A stretch of 56,856 bases of DNA from Sphingomonas panni. GTDB lineage: Bacteria > Pseudomonadota > Alphaproteobacteria > Sphingomonadales > Sphingomonadaceae. A program made the position numbers and the translations under genes. The notes under the pieces were generated by a model. That model worked only from the letters and a program-made list of their open reading frames with translations, was not told where the DNA came from and searched no databases. This document shows positions 8,595 through 16,847 of the stretch, piece after piece. Numbering within the stretch: the first letter of the stretch is position 1; the number at the start of each line of letters is the position of its first letter. The stretch is taken from NCBI RefSeq assembly GCF_022664435.1, contig NZ_JAKREU010000015.1:1-56856 (forward strand), in the 5' to 3' direction.

Positions 8595-9788
8595 CTACGC
8601 CATTGGTCGCAACGTGAACCGCGTAATCTCGGGCGGCACGCCCAACCGGAGAGCGAAGCCCGGCCATAGGCCGGTGCCGTTGCTGACATAGAGTGTCATG
8701 CCGCCGACTTTGTACCGTCCCGACACGAACCCGGCATTGGCCCGCGCGACGATCCGGTCGAGCCCGGCGATCATGCCGCCATGGGTATGCCCGGACAGCT
8801 GAAGCGCGATGCCGCGTGCGGCGGCATCGCGTGCCTTTGCGGGTTGATGGTCCAGGAGGATGATCGGCGCGTTGGCGGGCGCACTTCGCAGTGCGAGGGA
8901 AAGGTCGGGGCCGGGTTTGCCCACGCTCGGTGCCGACAGGTCGGTGACCCCGGCTAATACCAGCCGTTCGCCGCCGCGTTCGATCACCGCATGCGCATTG
9001 GGCAGCATACGGAAACCCATGCCCGACAGGTGCCGGATCCACGCGGCGTAATCGAAGAAATACTCGTGATTGCCGGGGATTGCGTAGACCCCGTCCGGCG
9101 CGCGTAGCTGCTGCAAAGGTGCTATGTCACGACGACGCATCTCCACCGACCCGTCGATGAAGTCGCCCGTCACCACGATCAGGTCGGCACCGGACGCATT
9201 GGAGCGATCGACGACGGCCTGCGCCCAATCGGCCGTGAAGAGTCGACTGATATGCAGGTCGGTAAGCTGAACGACCCGATATCCGTCGAAGGATGGCGGA
9301 AGGTCGCGGATGGCCACCGTCACGTCCTTCATCGGCGGAACGCGCAGCGCGTTGGCGACTCCGATCCCGGCCAGCACTGCGGCCAAGCCCGCTATGGCGT
9401 AGCGCAGCGCGTCCGGCTCCCGGATCGCCTCCCGCCGCACCAACATGGTCAACAGTGCGGCCAAGTCGACCATCACCTGCAATACGGCCAGCAGAAGCAG
9501 CGCGCCGAACGCCCAGTTGAAGAGGATCACGACCAGGCGTGGGAACTCGGGCGCAAAGACAGAACCCGACGATAGCCGGCTCCACAAATGAAATTGCGAA
9601 GCCGCAAGCATCAGGATGCCCGCGGGAATCTTGGCCCAGAGCGGCAGCGGCAAGGGCCACAGCCAGCGCGCCAGAACGATCAGCGCCGGTACGGCAAAGA
9701 CGACATTGAAGATGGAACGTGCTCCGGCTGTTGCAGGCAAGGTTGCCGGTAAACGCGGTACACACCGTACGTGTCCGCCATATGCCAT
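8595..9788 (-). CDS. Membrane-anchored metallophosphoesterase (YkuE-like)
   Basis: About 397 residues at most. The N-terminal third has several hydrophobic segments (FNVVFAVPALIVLARWLW, WAKIPAGILML, LVVILFNWAFGALLLLAV, LRYAIAGLAAVLAGIG), followed by a calcineurin-like phosphoesterase domain. Its metal-binding blocks are all visible: QLTDLHIS (DxH), VTGDFIDG (GD), PGNHEYF (GNHE), LLDHQP and SGHTHGG. This layout matches the YkuE/YaeI-type membrane phosphodiesterases. The first 20 residues look unnatural, so the true start is probably somewhat downstream, near RSIFNVVF, perhaps at a GTG. An SDR remnant lies upstream. Confidence 0.85.
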   Translation of the reverse strand: MAYGGHVRCVPRLPATLPATAGARSIFNVVFAVPALIVLARWLWPLPLPLWAKIPAGILMLAASQFHLWSRLSSGSVFAPEFPRLVVILFNWAFGALLLLAVLQVMVDLAALLTMLVRREAIREPDALRYAIAGLAAVLAGIGVANALRVPPMKDVTVAIRDLPPSFDGYRVVQLTDLHISRLFTADWAQAVVDRSNASGADLIVVTGDFIDGSVEMRRRDIAPLQQLRAPDGVYAIPGNHEYFFDYAAWIRHLSGMGFRMLPNAHAVIERGGERLVLAGVTDLSAPSVGKPGPDLSLALRSAPANAPIILLDHQPAKARDAAARGIALQLSGHTHGGMIAGLDRIVARANAGFVSGRYKVGGMTLYVSNGTGLWPGFALRLGVPPEITRFTLRPMA

Positions 9789-9869
9789 GGGAGGAGGAGC
9801 CTAAGTATGGTTTCGACGAAGCCTGCCCTTGCAACAGGATTACGCGTCGAACCTTCATGGCCGCGGAGA

Positions 9870-10070
9870 TCACTGAATGGGACTGGCGAGGAACGTGATC
9901 GCGCCGATCTCCTCGACCCTGCCATAGCGGCCGAGCGGGATCGCCTGCACTATCTGTCCCGCGAATTGACTGTCGGCCGCGCTGACGTCGGTGACGATCG
10001 GCCCAGACTGCACGATGTCGACCAACATATAGCCCGACGCGAAATCCTTCTCGCGGCACTGCAGCCGCAA
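9870..10070 (-). pseudogene. Short-chain dehydrogenase C-terminal remnant
   Basis: The minus strand encodes VDIVQSGPIVTDVSAADSQF then IPLGRYGRVEEIGAITFLAS, followed by PIQ and a stop. This is the C-terminal quarter of a classical SDR (the N/D-x-VxPGPIxTD segment and the LGRYGxxEEIAxxxxFLAS helix), but the Rossmann NAD-binding and Tyr-xxx-Lys parts are missing, and the usual last 20 residues after FLASP are lost. It is a gene fragment squeezed between the aldo/keto reductase and phosphoesterase genes, and indicates a past deletion here. Confidence 0.75.
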
Positions 10071-10093
10071 GCGTTCCCCGAACTCCTCCGCGA

Positions 10094-10924
10094 CTAGAGC
10101 ATTGCCAGCGGCTCGGGACGGCGTGGCGGCGGGAACAGGTCGTCGAGGCGTCGTAGCTCCGCTTCGGACAGTTTGAGGTCCAACGCTGCCCGGTTGTCCC
10201 GCACATGGGCGATGGACCCGGCCTTGGGGATAGGGAGAATGCCGTCCCGCGCGAGCAGCCAGGCCAGAGCGAGTTGCGCGGGCGTGGCGTCGCGCTCGGC
10301 GGCCATTCGGTTAAGGCCGGGATGTGCGATCAGGCGGCCTTGCTCGACCGGGCTGTAGGCCATGACCGGCATGCGATGCTGCGCCAGCCACGGGACCAAA
10401 TCATATTCCGGACCACGTCGGGTCAGGTTGTAGAGGATTTGGTCCGTCTGGCATCCCTTGCCCCCGCTCGCGACGAGTTCCGCCATGTCGTCGGTGTCGA
10501 GATTGCTGACGCCCCAGCGCAGGATCTTGCCCGCCGCGACCAGCCGTTCCATCGCCTCGACCGTTTCGCCCAGCGGCACGTTGCCGCGCCAGTGCAGCAG
10601 GTACAGGTCGAGCCGGTCGGTCCCGAGACGTTCAAGGCTCGCCTCGCAGGCGCGGGGCAACCGGTCGCGCGACGCATTCTGGGGATAGGCCTTGCTGACG
10701 AGAAACACCTCGTCGCGTACGCCCACGATCGCTTCACCGACGAGGCGTTCGGACTCGCCATCGGCATACATCTCAGCAGTGTCGATCAAGGTCAGGCCGA
10801 GCGACAGCCCTTCGCGCAGCGCGGTGATCTCGTCCGATCGGAGGGCCGGGTCTTCCGCCATCATCCAGGTGCCTTGGCCCAGGGCGGGGACGGTCGTGCC
10901 GTCCGGAAAGCGGATCGTTTTCAT
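10094..10924 (-). CDS. Aldo/keto reductase family oxidoreductase
   Basis: A 276-residue (alpha/beta)8 NADPH-dependent carbonyl reductase. The catalytic tetrad is visible: Asp and Tyr in IDTAEMYADG, Lys in VSKAYP, His in LYLLHWRG. The cofactor loop near the C-terminus reads IPKAGS with downstream Arg/Asn residues (HVRDNRAAL). The start is the ATG at 10922-10924 (MKTIRFPDG...), the family-typical N-terminus; the open frame upstream has no homology features. It resembles the YeaE-like subfamily. The neighbours (a truncated SDR downstream, DUF427 upstream) give no pathway. Physiological substrate unknown. Confidence 0.9.
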   Translation of the reverse strand: MKTIRFPDGTTVPALGQGTWMMAEDPALRSDEITALREGLSLGLTLIDTAEMYADGESERLVGEAIVGVRDEVFLVSKAYPQNASRDRLPRACEASLERLGTDRLDLYLLHWRGNVPLGETVEAMERLVAAGKILRWGVSNLDTDDMAELVASGGKGCQTDQILYNLTRRGPEYDLVPWLAQHRMPVMAYSPVEQGRLIAHPGLNRMAAERDATPAQLALAWLLARDGILPIPKAGSIAHVRDNRAALDLKLSEAELRRLDDLFPPPRRPEPLAML

Positions 10925-11011
10925 GGGTCGGTCAACGTTCGACCCGGCGCATCGGGCCAATTTCCGGTCAGGCTGGATCGACACGGAGCAATATATCGGC
11001 GCAGCCGGCGG

Positions 11012-11293
11012 TCAGCTAACAGCGACGCCCTTCCAAAAAGCGATGCGCCCGCGGATGTTCTCGGCTTCGGGTTTGGGATCGGGATAGTACCAGGCGGCGT
11101 CGGGATTGTCGGCCCCCGCGACCTTCAGGCTGTAATAATGCGCCGTTCCCTTCCATGGGCAGATGGTCGTCGTACTGCTCGGTCGCAGGAGCGTGGCGTC
11201 CACGCTCTCCACCGGGAAATAATGGTTGCCCTCGACGATGACTGTATCGTCGCTATGGGCGATCCGTACGCCGTTCCACCGTGCTTCCACCAT
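11012..11293 (-). CDS. DUF427 domain protein
   Basis: A 93-residue protein that is essentially one DUF427 domain: an N-terminal VEARWNGVRIAHSDDTVIVE strand pair, the conserved YFP segment (NHYFPVESVD), the signature CPWKGTAHYYSL and the closing AWYYPDP with IAFWKGV. AGGAGG lies 6 bases before the second of two tandem ATGs (11291-11293), so translation probably starts there. DUF427 proteins are common in sphingomonads and have no settled biochemical role. It runs in the same direction as the aldo/keto reductase 87 bases downstream and could share a transcript with it. Confidence 0.85.
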   Translation of the reverse strand: MVEARWNGVRIAHSDDTVIVEGNHYFPVESVDATLLRPSSTTTICPWKGTAHYYSLKVAGADNPDAAWYYPDPKPEAENIRGRIAFWKGVAVS

Positions 11294-11493
11294 CATGCGC
11301 CTCCTGACGCGGAGGGAGGTCGGCATTCGGTCGGCCCTCGTCAAGGCGGGTTCCGGGTCAGCCGGCTGGCGGGCAATGCGCGCTACCGTATCGGTTCGCC
11401 ATGGCGGGCGGACCGCCGACCGATCCTGCATTCGACGCATGCGACAAGCGATCGGGCAATGCCAAAGGCGATCGATCCTGTTAATGGCTGGCG

Positions 11494-11691
11494 ATGCTCA
11501 AGACCCGCATGAAGCGCCTCGCCACCCAGACGGAACACGACCTTCGGCGCCTCGCCGCCATCGAGGCGGCGGTGGCGGCGTTGGGCGACGAGGATCTGCT
11601 CGACTTCGCCGACATCTTCGCCGGCGGCGATCCGACGCCGCTGCTTGCCATGGCGGAGGAACAGATGCGCCGGCGCGGCATCAGCCTGTAA
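11494..11691 (+). CDS. Small hypothetical protein
   Basis: A 65-residue charged, helical protein (LKTRMKRLATQTEHDLRRLA, then GDEDLLDFADIFAGGDPTPL and EEQMRRRG). I do not recognise a family. There is no signal peptide or membrane segment. A short heptad-like N-terminal half suggests a small helical hairpin. No strong ribosome-binding site precedes the ATG. The following two small genes run in the same direction and may form a unit with it. It could also be a chance open frame, but its residue use is protein-like. Confidence 0.5.
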   Translation: MLKTRMKRLATQTEHDLRRLAAIEAAVAALGDEDLLDFADIFAGGDPTPLLAMAEEQMRRRGISL

Positions 11692-11823
11692 GGCAAATGC
11701 CGTCTCGCTTCCGGCGGCTCGACTGCGTGCTGGCGGTGCTGGTCGGGGCCGACGCATCACGGGCGCATGGAGCGCGAAGGCGGATTTGTACCTCTGCGCA
11801 TCCGCTGTGCTAGGGGTTCGAGC

Positions 11824-12144
11824 ATGTCGAAATCCCACATGAATGCCGGAAGCGTCACGGTAGATGGCACCGCCTATGACTGGCACCTGCACAGCGAACC
11901 TCACCAGTCGGATGACGATGGGTGGAAGGGCATGACGATTGCCCTGCTGCTGCAGGACGCCAAGCGCGAAGCCCTGGTCGAATTTCCGCCGCCCAAGCGG
12001 CTGTTGAAGGGGTTGCCGCGTGGTCGGCTCCAGCTGGATGACGCGACGATCGCGCGCTGCGTACGCTCCGCGCTGTTGGCCGGATGGGAGCCGATGTCAC
12101 GCGGCAGGCCGGTCGTGATCATGGTCGACGCCGAGGGTAACTGA
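11824..12144 (+). CDS. Hypothetical protein (106 aa)
   Basis: A 106-residue soluble protein starting MSKSHMNAGSVTVDGTAYDW. It has alternating beta-like segments (TAYDWHLHSEP, GMTIALLLQD, REALVEFPPP) and an ending VIMVDAEGN. The composition and periodicity look like a real protein, but I do not recognise the family. The start at 11824 is chosen over the open extension to 11767 because the extension is Arg-rich and unprotein-like. It lies 5 bases before the next small gene, so the two are probably co-transcribed. Confidence 0.6.
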   Translation: MSKSHMNAGSVTVDGTAYDWHLHSEPHQSDDDGWKGMTIALLLQDAKREALVEFPPPKRLLKGLPRGRLQLDDATIARCVRSALLAGWEPMSRGRPVVIMVDAEGN

Positions 12145-12149
12145 GCCGG

Positions 12150-12497
12150 GTGCCAGCTGCCGGTCCGACGACCGCATGGGGAATTTACCTTGTCAGAGAC
12201 GGTGGTGCGGTCCAGTTCCTCCGCATGAAGCCGCCGCCCATTTCCGACGAATATGCCCGCGGACGACGCGACGGATTGCGCCTCGCCCTGTCGATCCTCG
12301 AGGCGGAGGAAGCCAAATGGGAAGCGCTGCTGGGGGAAAGCCCGTCGTGGCGGACGAATGCGATGCGCGTCATCCGCCACAAGGCTTATCAGGTCGCGCG
12401 CAAACGCGTGCAGACGGCGCTGCATCGGCTGCTGCCGAAGTCGGAGACCGCCTTGCCTAGCGAAATCGCGCAGAAGATCGACCAAGCCGGCTTGTAG
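12150..12497 (+). CDS. Hypothetical protein (about 90-115 aa)
   Basis: An open frame beginning at GTG 12150, with an alternative ATG at 12225 (MKPPPISDEYARGRRDGLRL). The part from residue 26 on is a plausible helical protein: SILEAEEAKWEALLGE, NAMRVIRHKAYQVARKRVQT, then SEIAQKIDQAGL. No family recognised, no signal peptide. The N-terminal 25 residues have no support. Adjacent to the 106-residue gene on the same strand. The region from 12498 to 12694 after it holds no recognisable feature. Confidence 0.5.
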   Translation: MPAAGPTTAWGIYLVRDGGAVQFLRMKPPPISDEYARGRRDGLRLALSILEAEEAKWEALLGESPSWRTNAMRVIRHKAYQVARKRVQTALHRLLPKSETALPSEIAQKIDQAGL

Positions 12498-12694
12498 GCC
12501 GATCCGCCATGTTCCTGCGCAGAAACGGTCGACCCTCGCGGTGACCGCGCCATTGCCGTCGCAGGCAGGACCTGCACCCACCGCGCGTGCCCTCTGATGT
12601 GTCCCTCATTCCCCGAAAGCCTGCCTTCCGGGTCGCGGCGGAGGGGTGGCCGATCGACAACGAAGCGTCCGGCGCTGGGATCGGTCGGACCGGC

Positions 12695-13405
12695 CTATGC
12701 CGGCCCTTTGCGCTCCAGCTTGAGTTCGCGCATCAACGCATCGAGATGGGCGAGCGCTTCGGCGTCGGGGCCGGGATAGGGACCCTCGGTCACCTGGTCG
12801 CCGATAAAGCCCATATCCGCCTTTCCTTCGGGCAGGCTGTAGAAGCCGAGCACGAACAGGCTGCGCAGCCGGTCCATGAACGCGACCGGTTTCGCCAGGG
12901 CGGGGGCCGGCGCGGCGACCGTCAGCGCGTCGAGCAGAAGAGTACGTTGCACCATCGTCAGCGCGTTGAAGGACGCGCGGTGCAGCGCGCGGCTCTGCGC
13001 GTCGAGCCATGCGAGACCGGAGATGACGGTCGCCCGATCGTCCTGCTGCCGCGGATAGGGCGCACTGATCCATTCGTCGATAAAGGCACCGACGCCGAGC
13101 TTGCCGGCACCGGGTGATGCGGCATCGGCGGGCAGGATCATATCGCCGAGCATGTCGATGACGGCGCGCTGGGCCGGGTTGAACGTCAAGGGCCATGGCA
13201 CCTTGGGATCGGTCAGGTCGGGGTCGCGGCCATAGCCCTTTGTCGGGGGCAGCGGCGCGATCTTTTCCGGCCAGTCGACCACGTCGAACGGCGGCGGCGT
13301 TCCGGCCCCGGCGGCAACCGCACCGAACGCCGGCGTCCATGGCGCAAGCGACAGGGTGGTCGCGGCGGCGAACCATTGCAGCGTCGTGCGGCGGTCGAGG
13401 GTCAT
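12695..13405 (-). CDS. Gluconate 2-dehydrogenase subunit 3-like protein
   Basis: A 236-residue small subunit of a membrane or periplasmic GMC dehydrogenase complex. The N-terminus MTLDRRTTLQWFAAATTLSL is a Tat-type signal ending near AFGA. The mature part carries the family pattern PAQRAVIDMLGDMILPAD...SPGA...GVGAFIDEW and the C-terminal FYSLPEGKADMGFIGDQ. In such complexes the small subunit with the Tat signal carries the signal-less catalytic subunit across the membrane. Its ATG overlaps the stop of the GMC gene by 4 bases (ATGA), so the two are translationally coupled. It is the last gene of the three-gene unit starting at 15845. Confidence 0.9.
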   Translation of the reverse strand: MTLDRRTTLQWFAAATTLSLAPWTPAFGAVAAGAGTPPPFDVVDWPEKIAPLPPTKGYGRDPDLTDPKVPWPLTFNPAQRAVIDMLGDMILPADAASPGAGKLGVGAFIDEWISAPYPRQQDDRATVISGLAWLDAQSRALHRASFNALTMVQRTLLLDALTVAAPAPALAKPVAFMDRLRSLFVLGFYSLPEGKADMGFIGDQVTEGPYPGPDAEALAHLDALMRELKLERKGPA

Positions 13406-15099
13406 GCGAGCGCCCCCGACGTCAGGCGGGTGGCCAGTCGTTCCGATGCCCGCAGGGCGAGCGCGAGGATGGTCAGGGTCGGGTTCTTGTGCGGCCCCGA
13501 TGCAAAGGTGGCACCGTCCATCAGTACGACATTGTCGACGTCCCAGGTCTGGCCATAGCTGTCGACGACCGAGGATCGCCGGTCGGCCCCCATCCGCGCC
13601 GTGCCCAGTTCGTGAATGATCTCGCCCCCGGCGGTCATGATCTTTTCCGGCGGCAGATCGGGGTCGAGGATCGTGCCGTTGAGCCGCCGGAACACCGAAT
13701 GCGCCGCGCGGCGACCATGCGCGACCTGATTGATTTCATGCTGCGACCATTTGAACGCGAAGCGCAGCACCGGGATGCCGAAACGATCCTTCACGTCCGG
13801 GTCGATCTCGCAATAGCTGTCCTTGTTCGGGATCATCTCCCCACGCAGGACCAGCGCGATCGTCGCCCCGGATCGCGCGCGTACCGCCTGCTTCAGCGCC
13901 GTACCCCACACCCGTGGCAGCACATTGTCGGGCGGGATGCCGAAACGTCCGCCGATTTCGAAATGATAGCCGCGTGCGAAATCCAGCTCGCCGCGCTTCT
14001 GTTGTTCGTACAGCCAGAACGGGATGTAGATATGCTGCCCGCCAATCCCGTCCTCGTTGTAACGCGGACGGTTTGCCAGGCCGGGGATATAGGCCCGGAA
14101 CGACGCACCGGTGGAGTCGGTCAAGTTGCGGCCCAGTTCGCCGGAGGAATTGGCGAGGCCCCGACCGTCCTGCCCCGAATTGAGCAGCAGGCGGGTCGTC
14201 TCGCCCGTACCGGCGGCCAGCACCACTGCGCGCGCCGTTATGCGGTGCCGCAGCCCGGTCTTGCGGTCGACATATTCGACACCGGCGGCGCGGGTGCCGG
14301 ACCCCATCACCACGCGCGCCACCATCGCATCGGTGACCACGCGCAGTTTGCCGGTCGCCTTGGCCATCGGCAGGAGCGAGGTCGTCGTCTGGAACATGGC
14401 GCCGATGGTGCAGCCACGGGTACAGGGCGTCGCGTTGAAGCAGGCGCTGCGGGGTGCCACCGGATCGGGCATGTCGCGCGTGAGGACGGCGGTATGCGCG
14501 GCGCGGACCGGAATGCCTAGGCTTTCGGCCGCTGCGGTAATCAGCATCTCCGGCACGCGGGGCGTGGGCGGCGGCATCAGGCAGTCCGCCGGCGAGTCCG
14601 GGTGGTTCTCCAGCCCGATCGGCCCGCCATTGACGCCGATCATCCGTTCGACCCGGTCGTAGAAGGGCGCGACATCGTCATAGGAGATCGGCCAGTCGAC
14701 GCCGAGGCCATCGCGCGAAAAGGGTTTGAAATCATACGCACCGAAGCGTGGTACGTGCCGGCCCCAATGGTTGGTCCGGCCGCCGAGCATCCGGGGACGC
14801 CACCAGCGAAAGTCCGTGCCCTGCTGCATCGTGTAGGGTTCGCCGTCGATCTGCCAGCCGCCATCGACGGTCGCGTCGAAATAGCCGAACGGCTTGTCGG
14901 GCGTGCCGGACCCGCGCAGCGGCGCGTCGCTTTCGGGGGCGAACATATTGACCTCGGCCTGCGGATCGTACTGCCGCCCGGCCTCCAGCATCAGGCAGCG
15001 CAGGCCCGACTTGGTCAGGCTGTACGCCGCCATGCCGCCCGCGGCGCCCGACCCGACGATGATGACGTCGATTGCGGCGTCCGCTGCCACCGGCTTCAT
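13402..15099 (-). CDS. GMC-family FAD oxidoreductase (probable glycoside 3-dehydrogenase large subunit)
   Basis: A 565-residue flavoenzyme. The FAD-binding motif is VIIVGSGAAGGMAAYSLTKS near the N-terminus with an Glu-containing LMLEAGRQYDP at the end of strand 2. The C-terminal catalytic region has HELGTARMG and GPHKNPTLTILALALR, giving the His...Asn pair of GMC enzymes. It also has a Cys-rich segment (RSACFNATPCTRGCTIGAMF) common in the gluconate-dehydrogenase/glucoside-3-dehydrogenase branch. It lacks a signal peptide, as expected if exported with the subunit 3-like partner. Start at 15097-15099 overlaps the DUF1080 stop (ATGA). Family knowledge plus a DUF1080 neighbour suggests oxidation of glycosides at C3 to 3-keto sugars; the exact substrate is inference. 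Confidence 0.85.
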   Translation of the reverse strand: MKPVAADAAIDVIIVGSGAAGGMAAYSLTKSGLRCLMLEAGRQYDPQAEVNMFAPESDAPLRGSGTPDKPFGYFDATVDGGWQIDGEPYTMQQGTDFRWWRPRMLGGRTNHWGRHVPRFGAYDFKPFSRDGLGVDWPISYDDVAPFYDRVERMIGVNGGPIGLENHPDSPADCLMPPPTPRVPEMLITAAAESLGIPVRAAHTAVLTRDMPDPVAPRSACFNATPCTRGCTIGAMFQTTTSLLPMAKATGKLRVVTDAMVARVVMGSGTRAAGVEYVDRKTGLRHRITARAVVLAAGTGETTRLLLNSGQDGRGLANSSGELGRNLTDSTGASFRAYIPGLANRPRYNEDGIGGQHIYIPFWLYEQQKRGELDFARGYHFEIGGRFGIPPDNVLPRVWGTALKQAVRARSGATIALVLRGEMIPNKDSYCEIDPDVKDRFGIPVLRFAFKWSQHEINQVAHGRRAAHSVFRRLNGTILDPDLPPEKIMTAGGEIIHELGTARMGADRRSSVVDSYGQTWDVDNVVLMDGATFASGPHKNPTLTILALALRASERLATRLTSGALA

Positions 15100-15845
15100 T
15101 CGGCCGCTCCTGTTGCCGCAGGAGCGATACGGCGCAGCTTGATGTTGCGGAACGCGACCGGCTCGCCATGGTCCTGCAGGCCGATGACGCCGCTGGGGAA
15201 GGTGCCGAAGCGCGGCATCTTTGCGAATTTCGAGCCGGCGACCCGCTTGCGCCACGCATCGTCGCCATAGGAGACGTCGGCGGTCAGCGTCCCGTTCAGC
15301 CATTGGCGGATGCGTCCGCGCTCGACCAGCAGTCGCGCATGGTTCCAGCTTCCCGCCGGACGCGACGCGCCGGCAGGCGGCACCGTCATGTCGTAGAGCG
15401 AACCCGCCCGGTGCGTCGGGATTTTGCCGTCGGAATGGCCGGCATCGTCCAGAACCTGCATCTCCAGTCCGGTCTGGTATAGCAGCGGAGCGTCCGGCAT
15501 CCTGCGCGCCAGATAGAGGATGCCGCTGTTGCCGCCGCGTTCGACCTTCCAGTCGACCGTCAGTTCGAATGCGCCGAACCGCTCGGCGGTCACCAGATCG
15601 GTACCGCTCATCTGTCCATCGGCCTTGGTCAGCAGCAGCGTCCCGTCACGCACCGTCCAGGTCCGCGCCGGCGGGGTGCCGTCGAACGACGTCCATCCCG
15701 AAAGGTCGCGTCCGTTGAACAACAATTGCCACCCCTGCGCGCGCTCCTGCGCCGACAGGACGTTGTCGCGCTGTCCGGCAGGTTGGGCGAGGACGGGCTG
15801 TACCATCAGTACAAGCGCCGCGCCGATGCCAGATGCCTTGCGCAT
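15096..15845 (-). CDS. DUF1080 (3-keto-disaccharide hydrolase-like) secreted protein
   Basis: A 249-residue protein with a clear Sec signal peptide (ALVLMVQPVLAQ) and one jelly-roll DUF1080 domain: GWQLLFNGRDLSGW at the start, GGNSGILYLAR in the middle, then LEMQVLDDAGHSDG, AGSLYDM, WNHARLLVERGRIRQWLNG and PSGVIGLQDHG. The domain is structurally like concanavalin lectins and glycosidases; members act on 3-keto-glycosides. A strong ribosome site (TAGGAG, 4 bases before ATG) precedes it and it is the first gene of the DUF1080-GMC-subunit 3 operon. Expected role: cleavage of 3-keto-glycosides made in the periplasm by the downstream dehydrogenase. Confidence 0.88.
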   Translation of the reverse strand: MRKASGIGAALVLMVQPVLAQPAGQRDNVLSAQERAQGWQLLFNGRDLSGWTSFDGTPPARTWTVRDGTLLLTKADGQMSGTDLVTAERFGAFELTVDWKVERGGNSGILYLARRMPDAPLLYQTGLEMQVLDDAGHSDGKIPTHRAGSLYDMTVPPAGASRPAGSWNHARLLVERGRIRQWLNGTLTADVSYGDDAWRKRVAGSKFAKMPRFGTFPSGVIGLQDHGEPVAFRNIKLRRIAPAATGAAE

Positions 15846-16003
15846 GGTGGTTCTCCTAGATTGTCGCCGCGGTCATATGCCGCCGTTGCCAAAGGCTTAC
15901 CGCCTTTGGGTGTGATTACAAGGAACTAGCCCAACGAAAGCGCGGCTTCGCCGCAGACCTGCCGGCTGGCTGCGCGGCGGAGGGTGGGTCCATGCCGGGC
16001 CGA

Positions 16004-16847
16004 TCACTGTATGCGATAGGCGACGCGAAACCCGATATGGGAGGTCGGGAAGTCCCGTTCCTGTGCCTGGAACGCGGCGGGGCGGAAGTTCGCGCAGTAA
16101 TTGGTCGCGCACAGGAAGCTGCCGCCCTTGACCAGTCCGACCGGCCCGTCGCCCGCGACCCATTCCCATACATTGCCGACCATGTCGTACAGGCCGAGAT
16201 CGCTGGCCGGAAAGCGCGCGACGGGCGCGATGCCGGCATAGCCGTCCGCCGCACTATCGACGATCGGGAAGACGCCTTCCCAGACATTCGCCCGCGCCTT
16301 GCCATGGTCGAACGCCCACGCCATCGCGTCGCGCGGCGTTGTCTGACCACCACGGGCGGCGCGTTCCCATTGTTCGACGCTCGGCAGGAATCCGCCGGCC
16401 CAGGCGGCATAGGCGGCCGCGTCCGCCCGATCGACATGGACGACCGGATCCTGCCAAATGGCCGTCGAGCGTGCTGCCCGGTCCCTGCGGATGACGCCAG
16501 TCGGCACCTTGCACGTACCGCCACCAGCGCGCCGCATCGTCGAGCGGGACCGGTTCCGTCGGAGCGACGAACACCGCCGATCCGCCGTCGCGTTCTGCAC
16601 GGGTCCGATGCCCGGTGGCGGCGACGAAGGCGGCGAACTGGCGGTTGGTCACCTCATGCGCGTCGATGCGAAAGGCGGCGACGGGGGTTGCCCTGCCGGG
16701 CCGGCCGGCTCCGTCCTCGCCGAACAGTACCGTGCCGGCCGGAATTGTGACGCACGCGTCGGTTGCGTTACAGCGGGCGGCAGGGCGGTGGGCACCGCTC
16801 GACACCAGCCCGGCCGCCGCAAGGAACAGCGCGGTCGTTCGCCTCAT
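16004..16847 (-). pseudogene. Formylglycine-generating enzyme (sulfatase maturase), frameshifted
   Basis: The enzyme that converts the CxPxR Cys of sulfatases to formylglycine, apparently split by one extra base. The first part (16847 down to about 16457) has a signal peptide and FGE blocks: FRIDAHEVTNRQFAAFVAAT and GADWRHPQGPGSTLDGHL. The second part, in the next frame, continues as DPVVHVDRADAAAYAAWAGG, VGNVWEWVAGDGP, then KGGSFLCATNYC with both catalytic Cys, and ends GFRVAYRIQ. Joining frames at GGCCATTTG-G-CAGGATCC (about 16453-16461) restores a full-length protein of about 280 residues. Its ATG overlaps the sulfatase stop (ATGA). It could be a genuine null mutation or a sequencing error. 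Confidence 0.85.

Noticed and set aside
15889..15909. Hairpin CCAAAGGC-TTACC-GCCTTTGG as a terminator of the sulfatase-FGE unit
   Set aside because: The stem is only 8 pairs and no T-run follows on either strand; left as a chance palindrome.
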